DNA of 64,000 bases from Auanema rhodensis. Its lineage: Eukaryota; Nematoda; Chromadorea; Rhabditida; Rhabditidae. The notes below the pieces were generated by a model, which made no database searches, was not told the origin of the DNA, and worked only from the letters and a program-made list of their open reading frames with translations. The stretch spans positions 309,411 to 373,410 of the forward strand of contig CAXKVF010000082.1 in the NCBI GenBank assembly GCA_964057225.1, in the 5' to 3' direction. This document shows positions 25,001 through 37,600 of this stretch, in pieces. The translations under genes were made by a program, and so were the position numbers. Within the stretch, counting starts at the first letter, position 1, and the number at the start of each line of letters is the position of its first letter.

Positions 25001-28000
25001 GTGCGCATCACGTGTACATTTAATTAGCATAAATTAAAGTTCACGTAAATTTCAAAGTCATGGTTACCATGAACCAATATCAATAAAAATTTGTTTTGAG
25101 ACTAATATGGACATGGGGAATCTAATTTTGAAAACCGCATCTCTTTATCTTTCACGTGAAGCGAGTTACATACCAAGTGCACATCACGTGTACATTTAAT
25201 TAGCATAAATTAAAGTTCACGTAAATTTCAAAGTCATGGTTACCATGAAGCAATATCAATAAAAATTTGTTTTTAGACTAATATGGACATGGGGAATCTA
25301 ATTTTGAAAACCGCATCTCTTTATCTTTCACGTGAAGCGAGTTACATACCAAGTGCGCATCACGTGTACATTTAATTAGCATAAATTAAAGTTCACGTAA
25401 ATTTCAAAGTCATGGTTACCATGAACCAATATCAATAAAAATTTGTTTTTAGACTAATATGGACATGGGGAATCTAATTTTGAAAACCGCATCTCTTTAT
25501 CTTTCACGAGAAGCGAGTTACATACCAAGTGCACATCACGTGTACATTTAATTAGCATAAATTAAAGTTCACGTAAAATTCAAAGTCATGGTTACCATGC
25601 ACCAATATCAATAAAAATTTGTTTTTAGACTAATATGGACATGGGGAATCTAATTTTGAAAACCGCATCTCTTTATCTTTCACGTGAAGCGAGTTACATA
25701 CCAAGTGCACATCACGTGTACATTTAATTAGCATAAATTAAAGTTCACGTAAATTTCAAAGTCATGGTTACCATGAAGCAATATCAATAAAAATTTGTTT
25801 TTAGACTAATATGGACATGGGGAATCTAATTTTGAAAACCGCATCTCTTTATCTTTCACGTGAAGCGAGTTACATACCAAGTGCGCATCACGTGTACATT
25901 TAATTAGCATAAATTAAAGTTCACGTAAATTTCAAAGTCATGGTTACCATGAACCAATATCAATAAAAATTTGTTTTGAGACTAATATGGACATGGGGAA
26001 TCTAATTTTGAAAACCGCATCTCTTTATCTTTCACGAGAAGCGAGTTACATACCAAGTGCACATCACGTGTACATTTAATTAGCATAAATTAAAGTTCAC
26101 GTAAAATTCAAAGTCATGGTTACCATGCACCAATATCAATAAAAATTTGTTTTTAGACTAATATGGACATGGGGAATCTAATTTTGAAAACCGCATCTCT
26201 TTATCTTTCACGTGAAGCGAGTTACATACCAAGTGCACATCACGTGTACATTTAATTAGCATAAATTAAAGTTCACGTAAATTTCAAAGTCATGGTTACC
26301 ATGAACCAATATCAATAAAAATTTGTTTTTAGACTAATATGGACATGGGGAATCTAATTTTGAAAACCGCATCTCTTTATCTTTCACGAGAAGCGAGTTA
26401 CATACCAAGTGCACATCACGTGTACATTTAATTAGCATAAATTAAAGTTCACGTAAAATTCAAAGTCATGGTTACCATGCACCAATATCAATAAAAATTT
26501 GTTTTTAGACTAATATGGACATGGGGAATCTAATTTTGAAAACCGCATCTCTTTATCTTTCACGTGAAGCGAGTTACATACCAAGTGCACATCACGTGTA
26601 CATTTAATTAGCATAAATTAAAGTTCACGTAAATTTCAAAGTCATGGTTACCATGAAGCAATATCAATAAAAATTTGTTTTTAGACTAATATGGACATGG
26701 GGAATCTAATTTTGAAAACCGCATCTCTTTATCTTTCACGTGAAGCGAGTTACATACCAAGTGCACATCACGTGTACATTTAATTAGCATAAATTAAAGT
26801 TCACGTAAATTTCAAAGTCATGGTTACCATTAACCAATATCAATAAAAATTTGTTTTTAGACTAATATGGACATGGGGAATATAATTTTGAAAACCGCAT
26901 CTCTTTATCTTTCACGTGAAGCGAGTTACATACCAAGTGCACATCACGTGTACATTTAATTAGCATAAATTAAAGTTCACGTAAATTTCAAAGTCATGGT
27001 TACCATGAAGCAATATCAATAAAAATTTGTTTTTAGACTAATATGGACATGGGGAATCTAATTTTGAAAACCGCATCTCTTTATCTTTCACGTGAAGCGA
27101 GTTACATACCAAGTGCACATCACGTGTACATTTAATTAGCATAAATTAAAGTTCACGTAAATTTCAAAGTCATGGTTACCATGAACCAATATCAATAAAA
27201 ATTTGTTTTTAGACTAATATGGACATGGGGAATCTAATTTTGAAAACCGCATCTCTTTATCTTTCACGTGAAGCGAGTTACATACCAAGTGCACATCACG
27301 TGTACATTTAATTAGCATAAATTAAAGTTCACGTAAAATTCAAAGTCATGGTTACCATGCACCAATATCAATGAATATTTGTTTTTAGACTAATATGGAC
27401 ATGGGGAATCTAATTTTGAAAACCGCATCTCTTTATCTTTCACGTGAAGCGAGTTACATACCAAGTGCACATCACGTGTACATTTAATTAGCATAAATTA
27501 AAGTTCACGTAAATTTCAAAGTCATGGTTACCATGAACCAATATCAATAAAAATTTGTTTTTAGACTAATATGAACATGGGGAATCTAATTTTGGAAACC
27601 GCATCTCTTTATCTTTCACGTGAAGCGAGTTACATACCAAGTGCACATCACGTGTACATTTAATTAGCATAAATTAAAGTTCACGTAAATTTCAAAGTCA
27701 TGGTTACCATGAACCAATATCAATAAAAATTTGTTTTTAGACTAATATGGACATGGGGAATCTAATTTTGAAAACCGCATCTCTTTATCTTTCACGTGAA
27801 GCGAGTTACATACCAAGTGCACATCTCGTGTACATTTAATTAGCATAAATTAAAGTTCACGTAAATTTCAAAGTCATGGTTACCATGCACCAATATCAAT
27901 AAAAATTTGTTTTTAGACTAATATGGACATGGGGAATCTAATTTTGGAAACCGCATCTCTTTATCTTTCACGTGAAGCGAGTTACATACCAAGTGCACAT

Positions 28001-30272
28001 CACGTGTACATTTAATTAGCATAAATTAAAGTTCACGTAAATTTCAAAGTCATGGTTACCATGAACCAATATCAATAAAAATTTGTTTTTAGACTAATAT
28101 GAACATGGGGAATCTAATTTTGGAAACCGCATCTCTTTATCTTTCACGTGAAGCGAGTTACATACCAAGTGCACATCACGTGTACATTTAATTAGCATAA
28201 ATTAAAGTTCACGTAAATTTCAAAGTCATGGTTACCATGAACCAATATCAATAAAAATTTGTTTTTAGACTAATATAGACATGGGGAATCTAATTTTGAA
28301 AACCGCATCTCTTTATCTTTCACGTGAAGCGAGTTACATACCAAGTGCACATCACGTGTACATTTAATTAGCATAAATTAAAGTTCACGTAAATTTCAAA
28401 GTCATGGTTACCATGAAGCAATATCAATAAAAATTTGTTTTTAGACTAATATGGACATGGGGAATCTAATTTTGAAAACCGAATCTCTTTATCTTTCACG
28501 TGAAGCGAGTTACATACCAAGTGCACATCACGTGTACATTTAATTAGCATAAATTAAAGTTCACGTAAATTTCAAAGTCATGGTTACCATTAACCAATAT
28601 CAATAAAAATTTGTTTTTAGACTAATATGGACATGGGGAATATAATTTTGAAAACCGCATCTCTTTATCTTTCACGTGAAGCGAGTTACATACCAAGTGC
28701 ACATCACGTGTACATTTAATTAGCATAAATTAAAGTTCACGTAAATTTCAAAGTCATGGTTACCATGAAGCAATATCAATAAAAATTTGTTTTTAGACTA
28801 ATATGGACATGGGGAATCTAATTTTGAAAACCGCATCTCTTTATCTTTCACGTGAAGCGAGTTACATACCAAGTGCACATCACGTGTACATTTAATTAGC
28901 ATAAATTAAAGTTCACGTAAATTTCAAAGTCATGGTTACCATGAACCAATATCAATAAAAATTTGTTTTTAGACTAATATGGACATGGGGAATCTAATTT
29001 TGAAAACCGCATCTCTTTATCTTTCACGTGAAGCGAGTTACATACCAAGTGCACATCACGTGTACATTTAATTAGCATAAATTAAAGTTCACGTAAAATT
29101 CAAAGTCATGGTTACCATGCACCAATATCAATAAAAATTTGTTTTTAGACTAATATGGACATGGGGAATCTAATTTTGAAAACCGCATCTCTTTATCTTT
29201 CACGTGAAGCGAGTTACATACCAAGTGCACATCACGTGTACATTTAATTAGCATAAATTAAAGTTCACGTAAATTTCAAAGTCATGGTTACCATGAACCA
29301 ATATCAATAAAAATTTGTTTTTAGACTAATATGAACATGGGGAATCTAATTTTGGAAACCGCATCTCTTTATCTTTCACGTGAAGCGAGTTACATACCAA
29401 GTGCACATCACGTGTACATTTAATTAGCATAAATTAAAGTTCACGTAAATTTCAAAGTCATGGTTACCATGAACCAATATCAATAAAAATTTGTTTTTAG
29501 ACTAATATGGACATGGGGAATCTAATTTTGAAAACCGCATCTTTTTATCTTTCACGAGAAGCGAGTTACATACCAAGTGCACATCACGTGTACATTTAAT
29601 TAGCATAAATTAAAGTTCACGTAAAATTCAAAGTCATGGTTACCATGCACCAATATCAATAAAAATTTGTTTTTAGACTAATATGGACATGGGGAATCTA
29701 ATTTTGAAAACCGCATCTCTTTATCTTTCACGTGAAGCGAGTTACATACCAAGTGCACATCTCGTGTACATTTAATTAGCATAAATTAAAGTTCACGTAA
29801 ATTTCAAAGTCATGGTTACCATGAAGCAATATCAATAAAAATTTGTTTTTAAACTAATATGGACATGGGGAATCTAATTTTGAAAACCGCATCTCTTTAT
29901 CTTTCACGTGAAGCGAGTTACATACCAAGTGCACATCACGTGTACATTTAATTAGCATAAATTAAAGTTCACGTAAATTTCAAAGTCATGGTTACCATGA
30001 AGCAATATCAATAAAAATTTGTTTTTAGACTAATATGGACATGGGGAATCTAATTTTGAAAACCGCATCTCTTTATCTTTCACGTGAAGCGAGTTACATA
30101 CCAAGTGCACATCACGTGTACATTTAATTAGCATAAATTAAAGTTCACGTAAATTTCAAAGTCATGGTTACCATGAACCAATATCAATAAAAATTTGTTT
30201 TTAGACTAATATGGACATGGGGAATCTAATTTTGAAAACCGCATCTCTTTATCTTTCACGTGAAGCGAGTTA

Positions 30273-32384
30273 CATACCAAGTGCACATCACGTGTACATT
30301 TAATTAGCATAAATTAAAGTTCACGTAAATTTCAAAGTCATGGTTACCATGAACCAATATCAATAAAAATTTGTTTTTAGACTAATATGGACATGGGGAA
30401 TCTAATTTTAAAAACCGCATCTCTTTATCTTTCACGTGAAGCGAGTTACATACCAAGTGCACATCATGTGTACATTTAATTAGCATAAATTAAAGTTCAC
30501 GTAAAATTCAAAGTCATGGTTACCATGCACCAATATCAATAAAAATTTGTTTTTAGACTAATATGGACATGGGGAATCTAATTTTGAAAACCGCATCTCT
30601 TCATCTTTCACGTGAAGCGAGTTACATACCAAGTGCACATCACGTGTACATTTAATTAGCATAAATTAAAGTTCACGTAAATTTCAAAGTCATGGTTACC
30701 ATGAAGCAATATCAATAAAAATTTGTTTTTAGACTAATATGGACATGGGGAATCTAATTTTGAAAACCGCATCTCTTTATCTTTCACGTGAAGCGAGTTA
30801 CATACCAAGTGCACATCACGTGTACATTTAATTAGCATAAATTAAAGTTCACGTAAATTTCAAAGTCATGGTTACCATGAACCAATATCAATAAAAATTT
30901 GTTTTTAGACTAATATGGACATGGGGAATCTAATTTTGAAAACCGCATCTCTTTATCTTTCACGTGAAGCGAGTTACATACCAAGTGCACATCACGTGTA
31001 CATTTAATTAGCATAAATTAAAGTTCACGTAAATTTCAAAGTCATGGTTACCATGAAGCAATATCAATAAAAATTTGTTTTTAGACTAATATGGACATGG
31101 GGAATCTAATTTTGAAAACCGCATCTCTTTATCTTTCACGTGAAGCGAGTTACATACCAAGTGCACATCACGTGTACATTTAATTAGCATAAATTAAAGT
31201 TCACGTAAATTTCAAAGTCATGGTTACCATGAACCAATATCAATAAAAATTTGTTTTTAGACTAATATGGACATGGGGAATCTAATTTTGAAAACCGCAT
31301 CTCTTTATCTTTCACGTGAAGCGAGTTACATACCAAGTGCACATCACGTGTACATTTAATTAGCATAAATTAAAGTTCACGTAAATTTCAAAGTCATGGT
31401 TACCATGAACCAATATCAATAAAAATTTGTTTTTAGACTAATATGGACATGGGGAATCTAATTTTAAAAACCGCATCTCTTTATCTTTCACGTGAAGCGA
31501 GTTACATACCAAGTGCACATCATGTGTACATTTAATTAGCATAAATTAAAGTTCACGTAAAATTCAAAGTCATGGTTACCATGCACCAATATCAATAAAA
31601 ATTTGTTTTTAGACTAATATGGACATGGGGAATCTAATTTTGAAAACCGCATCTCTTCATCTTTCACGTGAAGCGAGTTACATACCAAGTGCACATCACG
31701 TGTACATTTAATTAGCATAAATTAAAGTTCACGTAAATTTCAAAGTCATGGTTACCATGAAGCAATATCAATAAAAATTTGTTTTTAGACTAATATGGAC
31801 ATGGGGAATCTAATTTTGAAAACCGCATCTCTTTATCTTTCACGTGAAGCGAGTTACATACCAAGTGCACATCACGTGTACATTTAATTAGCATAAATTA
31901 AAGTTCACGTAAATTTCAAAGTCATGGTTACCATGAACCAATATCAATAAAAATTTGTTTTTAGACTAATATGGACATGGGGAATCTAATTTTGAAAACC
32001 GCATCTCTTTATCTTTCACGTGAAGCGAGTTACATACCAAGTGCACATCACGTGTACATTTAATTAGCATAAATTAAAGTTCACGTAAATTTCAAAGTCA
32101 TGGTTACCATGAAGCAATATCAATAAAAATTTGTTTTTAGACTAATATGGACATGGGGAATCTAATTTTGAAAACCGCATCTCTTTATCTTTCACGTGAA
32201 GCGAGTTACATACCAAGTGCACATCACGTGTACATTTAATTAGCATAAATTAAAGTTCACGTAAATTTCAAAGTCATGGTTACCATGAACCAATATCAAT
32301 AAAAATTTGTTTTTAGACTAATATGGACATGGGGAATCTAATTTTGAAAACCGCATCTCTTTATCTTTCACGTGAAGCGAGTTA
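30273..32384 (+). repeat. Six-monomer HOR (1,056 bp) in two tandem copies
   Basis: Copies at 30273-31328 and 31329-32384 each read N(138a), P(19t,154c), G, N, G, N. The same six-monomer string, with G in place of N at the first slot in the second copy and 118a/139g in the last monomer, is found at 8273-10384 near the start of domain II. This shows that the module was duplicated or copied more than once. Confidence 0.8.
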
Positions 32385-33792
32385 CATACCAAGTGCACAT
32401 CACGTGTACATTTAATTAGCATAAATTAAAGTTCACGTAAATTTCAAAGTCATGGTTACCATGAAGCAATATCAATAAAAATTTGTTTTTAGACTAATAT
32501 GGACACGGGGAATCTAATTTTGAAAACCGCATCTCTTTATCTTTCACGTGAAGCGAGTTACATACCAAGTGCACATCACGTGTACATTTAATTAGCATAA
32601 ATTAAAGTTCACGTAAATTTCAAAGTCATGGTTACCATGAACCAATATCAATAAAAATTTGTTTTTAGACTAATATGAACATGGGGAATCTAATTTTGGA
32701 AACCGCATCTCTTTATCTTTCACGTGAAGCAAGTTACATACCAAGTGCACATCACGTGTACATTTAATTAGCATAAATTAAAGTTCACGTAAATTTCAAA
32801 GTCATGGTTACCATGAACCAATATCAATAAAAATTTGTTTTTAGACTAATATGGACATGGGGAATCTAATTTTGAAAACCGCATCTCTTTATCTTTCACG
32901 TGAAGCGAGTTACATACCAAGTGCACATCACGTGTACATTTAATTAGCATAAATTAAAGTTCACGTAAATTTCAAAGTCATGGTTACCATGAAGCAATAT
33001 CAATAAAAATTTGTTTTTAGACTAATATGGACACGGGGAATCTAATTTTGAAAACCGCATCTCTTTATCTTTCACGTGAAGCGAGTTACATACCAAGTGC
33101 ACATCACGTGTACATTTAATTAGCATAAATTAAAGTTCACGTAAATTTCAAAGTCATGGTTACCATGAACCAATATCAATAAAAATTTGTTTTTAGACTA
33201 ATATGAACATGGGGAATCTAATTTTGGAAACCGCATCTCTTTATCTTTCACGTGAAGCAAGTTACATACCAAGTGCACATCACGTGTACATTTAATTAGC
33301 ATAAATTAAAGTTCACGTAAATTTCAAAGTCATGGTTACCATGAACCAATATCAATAAAAATTTGTTTTTAGACTAATATGGACATGGGGAATCTAATTT
33401 TGAAAACCGCATCTCTTTATCTTTCACGTGAAGCGAGTTACATACCAAGTGCACATCACGTGTACATTTAATTAGCATAAATTAAAGTTCACGTAAATTT
33501 CAAAGTCATGGTTACCATGAAGCAATATCAATAAAAATTTGTTTTTAGACTAATATGGACACGGGGAATCTAATTTTGAAAACCGCATCTCTTTATCTTT
33601 CACGTGAAGCGAGTTACATACCAAGTGCACATCACGTGTACATTTAATTAGCATAAATTAAAGTTCACGTAAATTTCAAAGTCATGGTTACCATGAACCA
33701 ATATCAATAAAAATTTGTTTTTAGACTAATATGAACATGGGGAATCTAATTTTGGAAACCGCATCTCTTTATCTTTCACGTGAAGCAAGTTA
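32385..33792 (+). repeat. Three-monomer HOR (528 bp), 2.67 copies
   Basis: The unit is G(122c), N(118a,139g,171a), N, at 32385-32912 and 32913-33440, followed by the first two monomers again at 33441-33792. The tags 122c ('gacacgggg') and 171a ('gaagcaagtt') occur nowhere else in the window by my reading, and I see no differences between copies. It is probably among the youngest expansions here. Confidence 0.85.
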
Positions 33793-34496
33793 CATACCAA
33801 GTGCACATCACGTGTACATTTAATTAGCATAAATTAAAGTTCACGTAAATTTCAAAGTCATGGTTACCATGAAGCAATATCAATAAAAATTTGTTTTTAG
33901 ACTAATATGGACATGGGGAATCTAATTTTGAAAACCGCATCTCTTTATCTTTCACGTGAAGCGAGTTACATACCAAGTGCACATCACGTGTACATTTAAT
34001 TAGCATAAATTAAAGTTCACGTAAATTTCAAAGTCATGGTTACCATGAAGCAATATCAATAAAAATTTGTTTTTAGACTAATATGGACATGGGGAATCTA
34101 ATTTTGAAAACCGCATCTCTTTATCTTTCACGTGAAGCGAGTTACATACCAAGTGCACATCACGTGTACATTTAATTAGCATAAATTAAAGTTCACGTAA
34201 ATTTCAAAGTCATGGTTACCATGAACCAATATCAATAAAAATTTGTTTTTAGACTAATATGGACATGGGGAATCTAATTTTGAAAACCGCATCTCTTTAT
34301 CTTTCACGTGAAGCGAGTTACATACCAAGTGCACATCACGTGTACATTTAATTAGCATAAATTAAAGTTCACGTAAATTTCAAAGTCATGGTTACCATGA
34401 ACCAATATCAATAAAAATTTGTTTTTAGACTAATATGGACATGGGGAATCTAATTTTGAAAACCGCATCTCTTTATCTTTCACGTGAAGCGAGTTA

Positions 34497-34672
34497 CATA
34501 CCAAGTGCACATCACGTGTACATTTAATTACCATAAATTAAAGTTCACGTAAATTTCAAAGTCATTGTTACCATGAAGCAATATCAAAAAAAATTTGTTT
34601 TTAGACTAATATGGACATGGGGAATCTAATTTTGAAAACCGCATCTCTTTATCTTTCACGTGAAGCGAGTTA
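34497..34672 (+). repeat. Marker monomer with 70t and 92a, copy 3
   Basis: It has the same 'cattgttacc' and 'atcaaaaaaaa' as the copies at 18129 and 21825, plus a private 35c at base 34531 ('taattaccataa') that changes the spacer of the AT-rich inverted repeat. It precedes the third P(19t,154c) module, so it marks the same relative point in blocks B and C. Confidence 0.8.
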
Positions 34673-37600
34673 CATACCAATTGCACATCACGTGTACATT
34701 TAATTAGCATAAATTAAAGTTCACGTAAATTTCAAAGTCATGGTTACCATGAACCAATATCAATAAAAATTTGTTTTTAGACTAATATGGACATGGGGAA
34801 TCTAATTTTAAAAACCGCATCTCTTTATCTTTCACGTGAAGCGAGTTACATACCAAGTGCACATCATGTGTACATTTAATTAGCATAAATTAAAGTTCAC
34901 GTAAAATTCAAAGTCATGGTTACCATGCACCAATATCAATAAAAATTTGTTTTTAGACTAATATGGACATGGGGAATCTAATTTTGAAAACCGCATCTCT
35001 TCATCTTTCACGTGAAGCGAGTTACATACCAAGTGCACATCACGTGTACATTTAATTAGCATAAATTAAAGTTCACGTAAATTTCAAAGTCATGGTTACC
35101 ATGAAGCAATATCAATAAAAATTTGTTTTTAGACTAATATGGACATGGGGAATCTTATTTTGAAAACCGCATCTCTTTATCTTTCACGTGAAGCGAGTTA
35201 CATACCAAGTGCACATCACGTGTACATTTAATTAGCATAAATTAAAGTTCACGTAAATTTCAAAGTCATGGTTACCATGAACCAATATCAATAAAAATTT
35301 GTTTTTAGACTAATATGGACATGGGGAATCTAATTTTGAAAACCGCATCTCTTTATCTTTCACGTGAAGCGAGTTACATACCAAGTGCACATCACGTGTA
35401 CATTTAATTAGCATAAATTAAAGTTCACGTAAATTTCAAAGTCATGGTTACCATGAAGCAATATCAATAAAAATTTGTTTTTAGACTAATATGGACATGG
35501 GGAATCTAATTTTGAAAACCGCATCTCTTTATCTTTCACGTGAAGCGAGTTACATACCAAGTGCACATCACGTGTACATTTAATTAGCATAAATTAAAGT
35601 TCACGTAAATTTCAAAGTCATGGTTACCATGAACCAATATCAATAAAAATTTGTTTTTAGACTAATATGAACATGGGGAATCTAATTTTGGAAACCGCAT
35701 CTCTTTATCTTTCACGTGAAGCGAGTTACATACCAAGTGCACATCACGTGTACATTTAATTAGCATAAATTAAAGTTCACGTAAATTTCAAAGTCATGGT
35801 TACCATGAACCAATATCAATAAAAATTTGTTTTTAGACTAATATGGACATGGGGAATCTAATTTTGAAAACCGCATCTCTTTATCTTTCACGTGAAGCGA
35901 GTTACATACCAAGTGCACATCACGTGTACATTTAATTAGCATAAATTAAAGTTCACGTAAATTTCAAAGTCATGGTTACCATGAAGCAATATCAATAAAA
36001 ATTTGTTTTTAGACTAATATGGACATGGGGAATCTAATTTTGAAAACCGCATCTCTTTATCTTTCACGTGAAGCGAGTTACATACCAAGTGCACATCACG
36101 TGTACATTTAATTAGCATAAATTAAAGTTCACGTAAATTTCAAAGTCATGGTTACCATGAACCAATATCAATAAAAATTTGTTTTTAGACTAATATGAAC
36201 ATGGAGAATCTAATTTTGGAAACCGCATCTCTTTATCTTTCACGTGAAGCGAGTTACATACCAAGTGCACATCACGTGTACATTTAATTAGCATAAATTA
36301 AAGTTCACGTAAATTTCAAAGTCATGGTTACCATGAAGCAATATCAATAAAAATTTGTTTTTAGACTAATATGGACATGGGGAATCTAATTTTGAAAACC
36401 GCATCTCTTTATCTTTCACGTGAAGCGAGTTACATACCAAGTGCACATCACGTGTACATTTAATTAGCATAAATTAAAGTTCACGTAAATTTCAAAGTCA
36501 TGGTTACCATGAACCAATATCAATAAAAATTTGTTTTGAGACTAATATGGACATGGGGAATCTAATTTTGAAAACCGCATCTCTTTATCTTTCACGTGAA
36601 GCGAGTTACATACCAAGTGCACATCACGTGTACATTTAATTAGCATAAATTAAAGTTCACGTAAATTTCAAAGTCATGGTTACCATGAAGCAATATCAAT
36701 AAAAATTTGTTTTTAGACTAATATGGACATGGGGAATCTAATTTTGAAAACCGCATCTCTTTATCTTTCACGTGAAGCGAGTTACATACCAAGTGCGCAT
36801 CACGTGTACATTTAATTAGCATAAATTAAAGTTCACGTAAATTTCAAAGTCATGGTTACCATGAACCAATATCAATAAAAATTTGTTTTTAGACTAATAT
36901 GGACATGGGGAATCTAATTTTGAAAACCGCATCTCTTTATCTTTCACGAGAAGCGAGTTACATACCAAGTGCACATCACGTGTACATTTAATTAGCATAA
37001 ATTAAAGTTCACGTAAAATTCAAAGTCATGGTTACCATGCACCAATATCAATAAAAATTTGTTTTTAGACTAATATGGACATGGGGAATCTAATTTTGAA
37101 AACCGCATCTCTTTATCTTTCACGTGAAGCGAGTTACATACCAAGTGCACATCACGTGTACATTTAATTAGCATAAATTAAAGTTCACGTAAATTTCAAA
37201 GTCATGGTTACCATGAAGCAATATCAATAAAAATTTGTTTTTAGACTAATATGGACATGGGGAATCTAATTTTGAAAACCGCATCTCTTTATCTTTCACG
37301 TGAAGCGAGTTACATACCAAGTGCGCATCACGTGTACATTTAATTAGCATAAATTAAAGTTCACGTAAATTTCAAAGTCATGGTTACCATGAACCAATAT
37401 CAATAAAAATTTGTTTTGAGACTAATATGGACATGGGGAATCTAATTTTGAAAACCGCATCTCTTTATCTTTCACGAGAAGCGAGTTACATACCAAGTGC
37501 ACATCACGTGTACATTTAATTAGCATAAATTAAAGTTCACGTAAAATTCAAAGTCATGGTTACCATGCACCAATATCAATAAAAATTTGTTTTTAGACTA

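Larger units (their letters stand above)
21825..34672 (+). repeat. Long repeat block B (about 12.8 kb, 73 monomers)
   Basis: Its start repeats block A at a distance of 12,496 bp (P(19t,154c) at 22001 against 9505). The stretch from 25697 matches 12145 onwards at a distance of 13,552 bp (77 monomers) through G, N(13g,106g,165a), P, N(165a), P, G, T, G, N, P, N(118a/139g). It then lacks the N(165a)-P pair before C(18t,139g) at 27809, a two-monomer difference. The end (30273-33792) carries a 6-mer duplication and a 3-mer HOR not seen in block A, and the block closes with the marker monomer at 34497. Confidence 0.72.
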
